From Cyrtodaria siliqua (taxonomy: Eukaryota; Mollusca; Bivalvia; Adapedonta; Hiatellidae): a stretch of DNA of 64,000 bases. Location of the stretch: the NCBI GenBank assembly GCA_037043455.1, contig JAWPHD010001444.1:248001-312000 (forward strand). Direction: 5' to 3'. The position numbers and the translations under genes were made by a program. Shown here piece after piece: positions 33,511-44,429 of the stretch (position 1 is its first letter; every line of letters begins with the position of its first letter). The notes below the pieces were generated by a model. It made no database searches, was not told the origin of the DNA, and saw nothing but the letters and a program-made list of their open reading frames with translations.

Positions 33511-33968
33511 TTATTTTTCTGTGATGTTAATATCTTTTAATGTACTATCTGTTTGTAAAACGAGTTCAGGAAGGTTTGTTTGAGAATCATCTATTGTAGG
33601 TATAGATACAAAATAATTGTTTAAAATGTTAGCCTTATCTACGTCAGACATAGTCAATTCTTGTTTATCATTTGATAGTGGAGGAATTTTATTTTGATTC
33701 TTTGAATTTTCTTTTACGATCATTCTAACAATCTTCCATTATTCACGAGGATTTGAAGAGCTTATGTCATTCATTGAAAATTCCAAATTGTTATAAAATC
33801 GTTCTTTTGTTTTACCATATTATTGAGTTTGTTGCGTAATTTCTTAAATTTGATCCAATCAGAATTTTTGCCAGAATGTAATGAAATACGTTTTTGCCGA
33901 TCGCGTTGACGTGATGTACGACAGATTTCGTTATTATACCAGGGTTTATCGTTTGGTCTGATGGTCAC
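33511..33968 (-). pseudogene. LINE ORF2 linker region
   Basis: Two frames (33968-33771 and 33723-33511) with PWYNNEICRTSRQRDRQKRI and ILNNYFVSIPTIDDSQTNLP, the segment that normally joins endonuclease and RT in Jockey-like elements. A frameshift near 33770-33725 and a stop before 33444 interrupt it. Confidence 0.65.
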
Positions 33969-34061
33969 TAAATTAGTCGGGATACACGATTGTGTTAGAT
34001 GTCGAAAAATAGTCTCAAATGACTGAGTAGCTTCATTTATTGTTCCGATATTTAAAGAAGA

Positions 34062-34667
34062 TTAATCGGTAGATATTATAAGATTATTTAAATTTTGAAA
34101 ATTGGCACACCTATAATTCCATACCTGCCGTTTAAACGGAGTGTTTGGTTGAAAATCACTTTTGATATATGCATATGTGCCATAATGGTCACTTAATGAA
34201 TTACAAGTATAATGAATACCAGACAATAATGAAGTGACAGTGTCTGATATAGCAATGATGTCAAACAGGGTGCTAGCAGTTGTAGTTACTCGAGTTGGTT
34301 CATGGACAATGTTGGACATGTTATTAATAGTTGAAATGTCTCGAAATTTATGGTTTAAATTGTTTATTTGATCTTCGTTTATGTCACAAATAAATATAAT
34401 ATTGTTTGATATTTAGTACGCTTGTTCGATACATATATTCATTCTTTCCCAAAATTCAACTGCAGTACTTGGTGGCCGGTAAACCGTACAAATAATAAAA
34501 TTGTTATGTTTATCACGCACTTGAATGCATAATGATTCTGGCAGTATTATTTCTAATTCCAATAATCTAGTAGGTTTGAGGTGAGAATTGCAAAATGTTA
34601 GAATTCCACCTGAATGTGAAGTATTGTCTTTACGAAATAATTTGTCAAAACCGGTCAACTCTAGCAC
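34062..34667 (-). pseudogene. LINE AP-type endonuclease domain, partial
   Basis: 34667-34413 reads FRKDNTSHSGGILTFCNSHL, FIICTVYRPPSTAVEFWERM. 34319-34062 reads HEPTRVTTTASTLFDIIAIS and NSLSDHYGTYAYI, where SDH is the C-terminal catalytic motif. The middle part, which should hold GDFN, lies at 34412-34320 and is degraded. The first catalytic Glu is lost with the truncated 5' end. Confidence 0.7.
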
Positions 34668-34700
34668 GTCGTTAGGTACATCATGAAATAAATGGGTTTA

Positions 34701-36036
34701 AGTATACTTCGTATATTCTGGTGCACTATTGAAAAACATTGATTGCCAAACTCATTGGGTCCTGGATTCACTTCAATATCTGAAGCTAGTAACTGTTTCG
34801 TAATAACAGAGTAATTAATATAATCAAGAATTAAAAAAGATAAATCCTAAATTACAGCACATTGAATTTTGTATAATCAAATAGGCCATTAATGCAACGT
34901 TTATGTATGTTTAAAACGCTGTCAACGACTGTTAAAATAAGGTAGTTTAGCTTTTTCCGAAAGTTAACTAATGTATACTAATGTATACGCGATAAGATGG
35001 AGTAGGATGCTGAAATAATTTAGTTTAAATGTATATGATTTTACATTTCCATGTCCCCTATTGTAGTATAAAAACAGAGTATGATAATGGACCTTTGCAA
35101 ACAAAACACAAAACAAATAGAAAAAAACACAAAACAAAAACACACACATGTATAATGTCATACGTAATTAATACCACAATTATTAGTTTAATCTAGTGAC
35201 AGTAAAAGGAAAAGAAAAAACAATAATGTTAAACACATTCTGGCCGGTTAAATATATTAGTGAAAAAAGCGAGCATGAGCACTTTTAATTCATGCGAAAA
35301 TACTCCAGTTACGAGGTTAACAAAACAGCGCAGGATTAATTTCCCTTAGAGCACTACCAAAAGTCAATGGATGACATAAGCCGCTAACGCACGATCGCGA
35401 TTTTTTATAATTATCCAGATGTGAGATTCTGTAAAGATCGCTAACTAAAATATTGAACATTGAATGGGTTTACAAAACAAAGTGAATACTGCAATAATGT
35501 TGACATCCGAAAATAACATTGTCGCCGACTGTCATAGGCCTGTAGGTCCGACAAGAATATATATGGTCTCAAATAAGTGTCAAAACTATAATAAATTCAA
35601 AACCGCATAAAGTCTGTATGTATATCACTATATGCTATGATTCAACAACATGTTATACAGAGTACAATACAAAATAAACTACAAAATATACTACACTGAG
35701 TCACACAACCTCAAATACCTACAACATTTACAATTGTATGTAAGTCATCCAGATAGTCAGTTCTGTCAGTCTGTGGAGTTCTATGTCTAAAGGTGCGGCC
35801 ATCAGCTGTTACAAACCCTCATCATAACAGTGTAAATGTGTAAAGAAACCCTTCGACTACAGTGTATAATATTATAATTACAATAGCAACACTTGTTTAG
35901 CCTATTTGTACTGAGTGTGTACATTTATCCAAGTTAAATTGCTCAATAAAGAATGAAGTTGTGACTAGCGAAATAAATAATTATTATTATAAAAATTTAC
36001 TATCCATGAATATAGCGAAATAAATAATTATTATTA
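34701..36036. other. Unassigned AT-rich DNA with short repeats
   Basis: Holds a minus-strand copy of a 20-base core (CAAAGGTCCATTATCATACT) at 35078-35097 that also occurs at 39768 and 58516. Phrases such as TTATCCAAGTTAAATTG and GAAATAAATAATTATTATTA recur at 35930, 35968, 36008, 36146 and 36188. No gene. Confidence 0.4.
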
Positions 36037-36122
36037 TAAAAAAATACTATCCATGTATATAGGTCAGACTAGGTCAACACACAAAAGTAAACAAACACTG
36101 TTTCAGTTCTCAATGAAACTCA
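36037..36122. repeat. Direct repeat, copy 1 (copy 2 at 36911-37011)
   Basis: ATACTATCCATGTATATAGG through CAGTTCTCAATGAAAC is repeated 870 bases downstream with an internal 20-odd base duplication in the second copy. The MITE at 36408-36899 lies between the copies. Confidence 0.8.
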
Positions 36123-36407
36123 TGTACTGAGCGTGTATATGTTTATCCAAGTTAAATTGTTCATCCAAGAATGGAGTGTTGACTAGAGAAATAATTAACT
36201 ATTATTATAATAATTTAAAACGACTTTTGTGTGTCTTTAAATAGAATTTAAATGTCACAATGAGTGTATAATTTATTGTTATGTAATGATGACTTTTATG
36301 AACTATCTACTTGTAAATTTGACAAAAATTGGATTATTGGATAAACTGCTACACAGTATTTACACAGGTAAGATTATTATTCAATACTTGTATTATAATG
36401 TAGTGCG

Positions 36408-36899
36408 ATATATACTGAAAGGAAAAAGAAACGCAGGGTGCGTATTTCCACTATATATTGCATATACTGCACACTTAACTCCATATATATTCCAAGGAAA
36501 TCCCAAGATGTTTTGTAAAAAAAAGAGTGCAGTTAGTTAGAGAAAGGACACAACTGTGATGTTGTAGACGTTTTAATCACACTACACGTTGTAACAAGAA
36601 ATTTATAAATGCTGAAGTTCCTCTTTGAAAAATTGAGCCAGTTCAGTACTGTATTTAATGTTAAGTGATTGTAACATTTAAAGCCTAAGTTTGATCACCT
36701 GCTTGAGCCAAATGCGAATTCTGACGATAATGAAACTTTAAAGGGGTAACCATTGGTGTGTTCAGTGCTATTTAAACCTTTTTTCTAAAAGGACAGGCCT
36801 AATGTCGCCCTGTACCATTCGATTAGCAGTAGCATATTAAACATACAATATATAGCGGAAATACGCACCCTGCGTTTCTTTTTCCTTTCAGTATATATA
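36408..36899. mobile_element. MITE with near-perfect ~56-bp terminal inverted repeats
   Basis: Arms 36408-36463 and 36844-36899 are reverse complements at 54 of 56 positions by eye, with core ACTGAAAGGAAAAAGAAACG and GGGTGCGTATTTCC. Each arm is bordered by ATATAT, so a TA or TATA target is plausible. The 380-base interior is non-coding. The high arm identity suggests recent origin compared with surrounding elements. The transposase family is unknown to me. Confidence 0.75.
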
Positions 36900-36910
36900 G
36901 ATGATTGTAA

Positions 36911-37011
36911 ATACTATCGATGAATATAGGTCAGATTAGGTTAACACACAAATGTCAACACAGTCAGCACACAAATGTAAACAAACACTGTTTCAGTTCT
37001 CAATGAAACAC
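36911..37011. repeat. Direct repeat, copy 2
   Basis: Second copy of 36037-36122, carrying an extra ACACACAAATGT.AACA duplication. Confidence 0.8.
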
Positions 37012-37067
37012 ATGATGGAACTAATACTCCGGGAGCGGCTTCCCTTCCTTAATACACTTTATGTCAA

Positions 37068-37914
37068 TCATGTCCCTGATGGTAATGATTTAACCATCAT
37101 TGCCGGAAGTTTAGCCCTGATCATACAACCTGCAACCCAAGTGTTTATAAGTGTGCCATCTCGTTTCAATTGGCGCGCCTTGTAGCCCAATTTCTCGCGT
37201 AGGGGGGTAAGATTTTCCTGGACAAAGATCCCATCGCCAAGGTATTTCCGAGCCTGGTAGACACGTTGCCTCGCCTTGGAATTGGTGAATTTAATAATCA
37301 CCTTGCGATTATAGTTATCTTTTGGTTTGCCCTTCCTGTGGCACCTATCAAAATCACTGTTGTGTAGGGGTATCTTACTTTTCTTAGCATGCTCTAAGAT
37401 TTTGGCCTCGACATTCGCGGTGAAGACGCCAGTATCCCCAGGTATGCCCGACACATCGAGACACATACGCCTGCCGTACTGTTCAAGTTCATCTAGCTCA
37501 CGTTTGGTTTGTGCCAATTCGCTCGCTCGTTAGCGTTTGGTTTTCTGAACGCAGCATCCCAAACTCACTAAGTATTTTGGTTGTCTCACATTCCAACAGT
37601 TCTTTCACCTCTATCATTAGCTGAGCCATGATTTCTTTAGCAAGGATTGAGGCCAGTTTGGCTACAATCTCACCATGGTGACTGGGGTGGGTGGGTGAGT
37701 GTGGTGTAACTCTGGGTGTATGAATGTCACCTATATCACTAAAATATTCTGTATCTGATAAGTCTGAGGATTCTTGGAACCCTGAATCGTTATTAAATAG
37801 TTTATGCTGTTTGCCTCTATGCCATTCGACTGACTTCTCTTGACCAGGCGATGATTTATTCCGCCGCCTTTTGGATATGTTGGTAGGCATTGGTCCAGGT
37901 ATAGTCAACAACAA
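37068..37914 (-). pseudogene. LINE ORF1-like RNA-binding protein
   Basis: The N-terminal frame 37914-37498 begins MLLTIPGPMPTNISKRRRNK, is acidic and Ser-rich, then helical (IVAKLASILAKEIMAQLMIE, likely coiled coil). After a single frameshift near 37520 the second frame gives ELDELEQYGRRMCLDVSGIP, DFDRCHRKGKPKDNYNRKVI and ARKYLGDGIFVQENLTPLRE. This is the pattern of RRM-type ORF1 proteins that package LINE RNA. Combined length would be about 280 residues. No ORF2 follows to the left, so it is an orphan 5' fragment or a relic. Frame otherwise open, indicating modest age. Confidence 0.65.
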
Positions 37915-38144
37915 TGTGGCTCATAATCATTTTTAATCGTGGAAACGTAATATTAACAGTTTATTTTGTACTATAGAGCTCAAACATGTCACATTCAGGC
38001 GTTTACCTCAGGTTTACCTGCTCATAAATACGTTTTTTTTACATTTTTTCATGACTGAAGAAAAAAACCGCCATTATTGTTTACTACCGGAAGTTCGGTT
38101 CCAGTCTGGATGTCAGGTCTCCGTTCTGGTACTGCGATCAGACG

Positions 38145-38316
38145 TCATGAATCTTGACGGCACAGCTTGAGTAACACCGTCTCTGATAGCGTCGCAACTT
38201 CAGCTCGCTGATCACCTGGGTCCTTGCCACAGCAGCTTCTCAATGGAGTAACTCCACAAGAACGTAGAATGGTGGCCTGCCCCCGGCCTTGTAGTTGAGG
38301 CGTCTGTGCCAGCCTA
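38145..38316 (-). other. Candidate host exon, minus strand
   Basis: The minus strand reads TTCATTCGTTTTAG, a good acceptor, then an unusually GC-rich open stretch (AGTPQ-like in one frame; LAQTPQLQGRGQATILRSCG in another) to a stop near 38145. GC content contrasts with both flanks. No family recognised; it could equally be part of a repeat. Confidence 0.2.
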
Positions 38317-38870
38317 AAACGAATGAAATCAAACATTATAATATTGAACATAATTACATTGCCACATTATAAACAATTACTTTGAATAAAGTATAAGCAA
38401 TTGCCATTGTTCTAGTATTATTCATTTGCCATAAACTTTCCAAAGCATCTCTTCGTGACATAAATGGATTGGTCCAAATTCAGTGACCGAACAGTTTATT
38501 ATAGAAATACTTAGACATATTACATAATTACCTTCCTCGTCATTATTTGTACGGACGGACTGTCCGTACACGGACCACTGGTCTGGTGTCCAAACCGTCG
38601 ATCGGAACCATGTTCTGCGAATGTAGGTCGTCAGAGCAATTAATCAGCTACACGAGTATTGACAAGTTTTAGCTTTCCAAAAAGCTTCATTCTAGAGCTT
38701 TTTTCTGTCAATCTTCAGTTATAAAAAGCCAATAGTTGAAGACTAGGAGGCGTGTTTTGTGGGATGTTTTGCATCTAATAATAGCTGCATGCGCATATTT
38801 CCGCAGCGGATTAATTACTTATTGCAGTGAAGAGAGGAGAGAGAAAAAAATAAAAAATAAAAGTAACGGA
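38317..38870. other. Unassigned DNA beyond the DIRS 3' end
   Basis: Contains a perfect short hairpin GTACGGAC/GTCCGTAC at about 38550-38570. No gene. Confidence 0.35.
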
Positions 38871-39065
38871 TTTGTAACTCAATCATGTATATCAATCATG
38901 TAACTCAATCATGTATGTCAATCTTATACGTCAATCATGTAATTCAATCATGTATATCAATCTTATACATCAAGCATGTATCTCAGTGTCATACATCATT
39001 CATGTAACTCATTCATGTATATCAATCCTATACATCAAACATATATATGATTCTTTTACATCAAT
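38871..39065. repeat. Degenerate ~12-bp minisatellite (ATGTA..TCAATC)
   Basis: About 15 irregular units of the type ATGTAACTCAATC, CTTATACATCAA and ATGTATATCAATC. It begins 16 bases beyond the DIRS recombinase stop. Confidence 0.85.
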
Positions 39066-39080
39066 ATTGTCAAACAAACA

Positions 39081-40514
39081 TTAAAGACCCAGCGAAAAGG
39101 ATACTTTTAACCTTTCGTCTACTGAATTCTTAACATAACCATCCTTCGCTGATTCACTGCGCCATCTACCGTGACGCTTAAACAAGCTATCGGGTATACC
39201 TCTATTTGCAGCCGCAGAGGCACCGCCCGACCTTAATGAATGAAAACAATGTGGTTTGAAAGCTTCTAAGAATAAACTTCGAAAATTACTGTATGATATG
39301 ACATATGTTTACAATCTCTCCTAATCTTATAGCCAGATTTTTGATTCGGTGGTTCCACTACTCCGGCCTATAAAAGGCTCTGGGTATTGTTTAACCACTT
39401 ATAGGGTATGTTGTCTGCTTTTTAATTTAGTCTTTTGGCTGTTACTTGTGATACGCAGGCTTCATAACCGCTGCTCCCAACTAAATTCCATTATTTTTAT
39501 TTCGCTCTTCGGGGCATTTAATTTTATTAGATACTGGGACCATACGCCGTACGACATGGGGAAGCATATAACTCCATGTCCACCGCCGTATGCATGCCAT
39601 CTTTGGGATGGTTAAAATTGTGTACTGTTGATTTTATGAATATTGAGTTCTGCTCAACCCGGGGCTAGAGGGCGTGAGCGGTAGCCAGCATATTTCACTA
39701 CCGCTCATGAACAGTCTCAATCAAACCGAGACTGCAATATTTCGTATGTGTCGTGCTCGGCCGTTTCCAAAGGTCCATTATCATACTTTTTTTTTAGTTG
39801 CACTTAAATTGCAAAATAAGAACATGTCTGAATCAGGTTTGATATCCACCCACAACAAATATCGTTCAAGATTTGAAACAGGACATAGCATTGTGCCAGT
39901 CCTAGCTATCAGAATCCTAGCACCAACTCGATACTGATCCGTTTTACTGGATTCAATGAACACACTCATGTAGACACTGTCTATAATTATATCAGTTCTT
40001 CTAATACTTAATATTCTTCATCACTTCTCATAAAACCAGCAAAAGCTAATAAACAAGCACAAACCGTCCTTTGATTTTTGCCGTTTCCTTGCTCATATAA
40101 GGAATTAAACATTTTTGTAATTAGCTCTATTGTAATAGGCTCCTTTTTCCGAACTGATTTGGCCAGCTTGCGTTTAGCTGCCTCAAGAATATTAACAACT
40201 AATTTAGAGTTTGTGGGTGACTCGAAATCGACCAGTTCCTGGAACCATTTAATACTATAAAATGCATTCACAGCAGGACTGGGAGTATTATCCGTTTGAA
40301 TAACAGACGCTAAATATAATGCTACATGAAACGCCTTGGCAGGCAAGGTATCCTTACTATTTAGTCCATTCCTCAAAGCCCATTGTCTCCATCTCATAAA
40401 GCCGCGTTTATAGTTCAAGCACGTGTTATCGGCCCTGGATTCTTTGAGCAATTCTGGAACCAAGGGGACCTTGTCCACCAAGGCAAATAAATGTGTAAAC
40501 AAAAAATTATGCAC
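39081..40514 (-). pseudogene. DIRS tyrosine recombinase, split by insertion
   Basis: The N-terminal part 40514-40008 starts MHNFLFTHLFALVDKV, includes a SAM-like core-binding region (ADNTCLNYKRGFMRWRQW, AFHVALYLASVIQ) and reaches CLLAFAGFMRSDEEY with the first catalytic Arg. A later piece, 39950-39788, gives SKTDQYRVGARILIARTGTM. After the insertion, about 39345-39081 gives PHCFHSLRSGGASAAANRG and then KRHGRWRSESAKDGYVKNS, showing His-X2-Arg, His and the Tyr nucleophile, and stops at 39083-39081. All expected catalytic residues are therefore visible, but spread over several frames. It would integrate circular DNA at target sites in an intact element. Confidence 0.8.
39350..39787 (+). mobile_element. 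Repeat inserted within the DIRS recombinase
   Basis: About 440 bases that interrupt the recombinase between TKKK (39788) and the box II region (39345). It contains AACCCGGGGCTAGAGGGCG and GGTAGCCAGCATATTTCAC followed by its inverted echo ACCGCTCATGAACAG, phrases I recall as common in bivalve genomes. It ends with a 58-base block identical to 58478-58535, followed by a T-run. The class is uncertain, and no target duplication was identified. Confidence 0.55.
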
Positions 40515-40988
40515 ATATCACTCTCTTGTATTCCATCAGTAGATAATTTCTTTATATATATGTTTCTACGTTTCACATACTTTATTTAATTAATTTTTTA
40601 CTTGTATAAAATTATAATAAAACGTTCATGTATACGAAACAAATGTATATCAGGCAAACGCCCCGAGACAGTTGTCCCAGCAGTGATATAAGGCTAAGAC
40701 TAAGAAAGACAAACCCACTTTATTTAAAAAAAATAAAATACATGATTGTCTTTCTTTTCAGTGAAAATATATACATAACTCTTAACTGTGAAAACAAAAA
40801 CAAAAACAAGAAACAAAACACAAACAGCCAAAAACTTCACCCAACATGCATAATGCGCACGTTGTACAGGGCATAATATAATTCCCCAGACATGTGTCTG
40901 TCTAATTGCAACACCGCATAAAACCTAATTTAAGAAAGACAACCGTTCTTTCGTTAAATACAATTCCCACACAGAGTGATCTTTCTTA
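40515..40988 (-). other. DIRS spacer between recombinase and polymerase
   Basis: AT-rich with CAAAAACAAAAACAAGAAAC-type repeats. No conserved coding pattern seen. Confidence 0.45.
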
Positions 40989-42800
40989 TCAATGAAAATC
41001 TAAATGTAATGCTGACATATTGAATTTTAAATCTTCGTTCCCGAACATGCCAACACCATGTTTGCAAGGTGTATAACATTCTTTACTTATGGGAAGATAA
41101 ATCCAGTCTTTAACGTAAGATGAAAATACTCCCTTACGTGGGCACAACAGAGGCCAAAAGTTAACTGATTCCCAAGCTGAAATAATCAGTATTCCTTTCG
41201 CTGTACAGCTTTCCAATTTCCCCAGTACTCTAGGGACTAAAATGATAGGTGGAACATATAAACCAAATTCGTTTCCCCAATCATAAGTAAACGCGTCTAC
41301 TCCAGACGAACCATTTCACCAGAACTGAGTGTAGAATACGGGTAGCTTGGCGTTATGCTCAGAAGCAAACCAATCTACATCTAATTTTCCCACCTGCTTT
41401 GTAGGATGTCAAAATAACATAAGAAATACCCCAGTCATCTTTTCCAATAATACGAGACAAATAATCTGCTCTCTCGTTTTGCTCACGAGGAATCCAGTCT
41501 ATTTCTAAGTGAATTGAACGATTACAACAGATGCCAAAACTTTGCATCGCTAAATCTTGTAACTCTCGTTTCATAGAACCTTTTTTCACTATGCTACTCA
41601 CTGCCATATTGTCGGTAAACCATTTAACTCGTTGATTCTCAAGAATCCCGGCTAGTGAGATTAAAACCCTACACACACCGGACAATTCCCTCCATGTAGA
41701 GGACTTGGAAATTTCATCTTGAGCCCACATTCCATGTGAAACACCGTTTCTTGTATTAACCTCATAACCGCCAAACCCCGTGTTGCTCGCATCGCTATAA
41801 ACTATTTTCGAGCATATACTTGACCTCTCTAACTTTCTGAAATTCACCATTGTTAAATTACGTTCCCAAAAACGCAGTTGCTCAATACTTTCTTCTGAAA
41901 GTTTAATATAGTAGTTCCATGTTGGAGCCATGACTATATCCATGTTTAGATACTGCGTCATGATTTGCGACACGCTACCTATAACAATACTCATTGAAAT
42001 GATTTGTCCAACAAAGCTAGCAACCATTCTTACCGGAACCCTCGAGTTTGACTTTAAAATGAGTTCATTTAAAGTACGTTTGATTTTCTCAATTCTACAC
42101 TGTGGAATGCAGATCGTATATTCCACAGAATTCAGAATGGCACCGAGCCACTGCAGAACTTGAACCGGGACCCATAGAGATTTATCTGTTTTAGGTATGA
42201 AACCCGATTCAAACAGATCTTGTTTAATCTCTTCAGATATAATCCGAGTACAAACCTGATCTTTCCCACACCCAAACCCATCATCTAGAAACATAATCAC
42301 CCGTTTACCTTCACCTCTCCACTTAGCAACTAAAGGTCGCGTCAATTTACTAAAATATACGGAGCTGAAGATAAACCAAACGGTAACACTAAAAATTTGT
42401 AATAGCATACCTCTCCTTCAATGTTTGGCCAAGAGAAACCTAAATATTCTGTGTGTGGTAAACAAATATCTATGAAATGATAAGTTGAATGAATATCAAA
42501 CTTAATCATCCAAACATCTTTCTCCATATAAGTCAAAGCCAATCTCAGATCTTCGTACTTAATTGACTGCTTCCAAATATGTTTATTAACGGATCTGAAG
42601 TCTAAGATCAAACGCTTTTTATCATTGTTTTGAATCGAAACAGATAACGGATTGATTACAGAAGGCATTTGTTTACATTTCTGAACTAAACCTCTCTCCA
42701 ATAAGTCGGTAATAGTTTGATAAACAAAACCACTATCATTCAAAGCAGACTTATTTTTTTGCAAAACACATGTATCAGGTAAAGAATAAAATGGGATTTT
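40989..42800 (-). pseudogene. DIRS reverse transcriptase / RNase H
   Basis: Frame 42764-42342: DSGFVYQTITDLLERGLVQK, LILDFRSVNKHIWKQSIKYE, DVWMIKFDIHSTYHFIDICL and YYKFLVLPFGLSSAPYI. After a shift near 42365, frame 42408-41359 gives RPLVAKWRGEGKRVIMFLDD with the catalytic LDDG, then the RNase H part with IVYSDASNTGFGGYEV, STWRELSGVCRVL, VKWFTDNMAV and EQNERADYLSR. After another shift near 41390, the tail reads through to 40989 (GMFGNEDLKFNMSALHLDFH). The DIRS hallmark is RT and RNase H without integrase. Catalytic Asp and Glu residues look intact; frameshifts make it a pseudogene. Confidence 0.85.
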
Positions 42801-42830
42801 ATAGCCTTATAATATTGTCTCTAAAATAAA

Positions 42831-43790
42831 TTAATTTGCACCAATATTTTTCCAAAACCCAATGTGTTTTCTTAACCTATTTTTAACAAGTATGTCTCTC
42901 TGTCCTTGTTCGTATTCATAGTAATTATCGGTAAACTTGTCTGTATCGAAAGTGTTTATTCTAAAAATAGAATACTTATCTTCGATATTCGGGTTTTCCC
43001 CACTACAGGCCGTCTCACTTTTTAACGTGTTGTTCAGGTTGTTGTGCACTTCTTGTGTAAGGTTGAATTGTCGGATATGACTCGCCTCTCCACAGGCGAA
43101 GCACGACCCGACTCCTCGTTGAACGTAGGTTGCTCCGTAGCCCCGAAAAGAACTCCGTCGGGGTCCATAAGGTTGCGGGATAGTAGCCTATTGTTGCAGA
43201 CAACCTGATGCGTATGACATTCTTCTCCACTGGCGAGACGGCAAAGAAGCGTTAATGTACATACTACCAACAGTAGCTGATGGTCTGCTAAGCTTCTGCT
43301 TGGGTTTAGTGTGGTTCTTTCTCTTCCGAACCGCTCTGGCTTCCGCCTTAGATATGCGTGACTCGTCTTCGGAATTACTCGCAAGAGGGTTGCTTTCATA
43401 CTGCCTGACGGTTTCCCAGCCGCCCTCAGAGGTGTCGGCTATACGAATGTGTTTATTTCGTACCTTTAACTTTTCACCGGCCTCCTGGAAGATTTCTCTG
43501 GCGTAGTTGGCCTTCTCGTTCTCAATCGCCCACAGACCTTGCTTTAAATTGTCCGCCAACTCGGTATTTAATTCGTACTGAATCTTGTTCCCTTCGTACC
43601 TCCACTTCAAATCGTGTTCCGTTTTGAGTTTTTGCACCTCGGAGGCCACTGTCAGGGAATTTCCACGAACTTCCTCCTTTAGCGAATTTAAATCTGCCTT
43701 TTGTCCTCTCACTTCTGCTAATAACTCTCTCAAGCTATTGTTTATATCAACCGCGGATGAACTAGCTTTGTCCGCACTAAAATTTTCCAT
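42831..43790 (-). pseudogene. DIRS gag-like protein and pol leader
   Basis: The 200-codon frame from MENFSADKASSSAVDINNSL has a predicted coiled-coil segment (RELLAEVRGQKADLNSLKEE) and a globular part (NLKQGLWAIENEKANYAREI), then a basic stretch (EARAVRKRKNHTKPKQKLS). After a frame change near 43200, a zinc-knuckle-like GSCFACGEASHIRQF appears in the next frame (the last Cys replaced by Phe). The leader continues with NYYEYEQGQRDILVKNRLRK and FWKNIGAN, the usual segment ahead of DIRS RT. Start chosen at the first Met of the long frame, 43790. Function: particle or RNA binding, by family analogy. Confidence 0.7.
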
Positions 43791-44172
43791 AATTACCAGA
43801 AAAAAATTACACGTTTAGTTATCAGTCGCACCCTAAGCTGAATGCTTTAAACCGCGCTAAAATGCACGAGAAACTCACGATAATCTCGTGCAATTACACA
43901 GCGACACCTCTCGGAGCTAACTTACTAAGGGAAATCAATTTTCATCTAATTCTCTACGATCAAACGAAGAAAATTACATTTATTGGTCACTGGCGAGACA
44001 GTTAGTCAGTACGGACTTATTCTCAACGAATGCGGAAATTAACGAATAGTTCCGATGACATGATTTCGGCGAGTAGTCCCCCACTCGTTACTACTCGCGG
44101 ATTTCCGGCGAGCTTCGGAGATAGTACACTGGTGCCCAATCTAACTATTGGCGACGAACATTAGTGAGGTGT
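43791..44172 (-). other. DIRS 5' non-coding region, proximal part
   Basis: More GC-rich than the surroundings, with GGCGAG and CTACTCGC phrases leading into the tandem units at 44173. No gene. Confidence 0.4.
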
Positions 44173-44390
44173 CAAGGACAATCGGGGACCAGTCTACGTA
44201 CATAGTATATCAGCGAGTAGTCTGGTACCCTTCCTCTAATGCGCTCGCAGGACAATCGGGGACCAGTCTACGGAGATAATATATAAGCGAGTAGTCTGGT
44301 ACCCTTCCCCTAATGCGCTCGCTACCGGCAAGCATCGGAAATAGTATATCGGCGAGTAGTCTGGTACACTTCCCCTACTGCGCTCGCTAC
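44173..44390. repeat. ~76-bp tandem repeat, about 3 units
   Basis: Units contain CAATCGGGGACCAGTCTACG, an ATAGTATAT-like block, GCGAGTAGTCTGGTAC and a CCTTCC..CTAATGCGCTCGC end, starting near 44175, 44251 and 44326. The third unit has a replaced first half (TACCGGCAAGCATCGG). Located upstream of the DIRS gag. Confidence 0.85.
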
Positions 44391-44429
44391 TCTCCTCAGC
44401 GAGCGCAGCTGAGGAAGGGTTTCAGACTA
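44359..44429. repeat. Strong imperfect hairpin
   Basis: GTCTGGTACACTTCCCC then TACTGCGCTCGCT pairs with AGCGAGCGCAGCTGAGGAAG then GGTTTCAGAC around a loop of about nine bases (ACTCTCCTC). Arms are about 30 bases with few mismatches. It could be the terminus or control region of the DIRS element. Confidence 0.75.

Larger units (their letters stand above)
33027..34700 (-). mobile_element. LINE (endonuclease to RT fingers), both ends truncated
   Basis: Minus-strand non-LTR element in several frames: endonuclease 34667-34062, linker 33968-33511, RT 33444-33027. The 5' part before the first endonuclease motif is missing, and the element stops abruptly inside RT, where it meets the PLE tail in opposite orientation. 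Overall style (YRPPSTAVEFWERM, PWYNNEICRTSRQRDRQKR, NYRPISLISCVGKVMERIV) is Jockey/CR1-like. The group is inferred. Confidence 0.8.

Noticed and set aside
34964..35161. Minus-strand frame with Phe/Val/Cys-rich start
   Set aside because: Driven by a CAAAACA-rich tract and the 20-base repeat core; no domain.
38871..39065. Possible regulatory repeat array
   Set aside because: Irregular 12-base units, best explained as a minisatellite.
40628..40876. 82-codon plus-strand frame
   Set aside because: Lies antisense within the DIRS spacer and is lysine/asparagine-rich from A-rich sequence.
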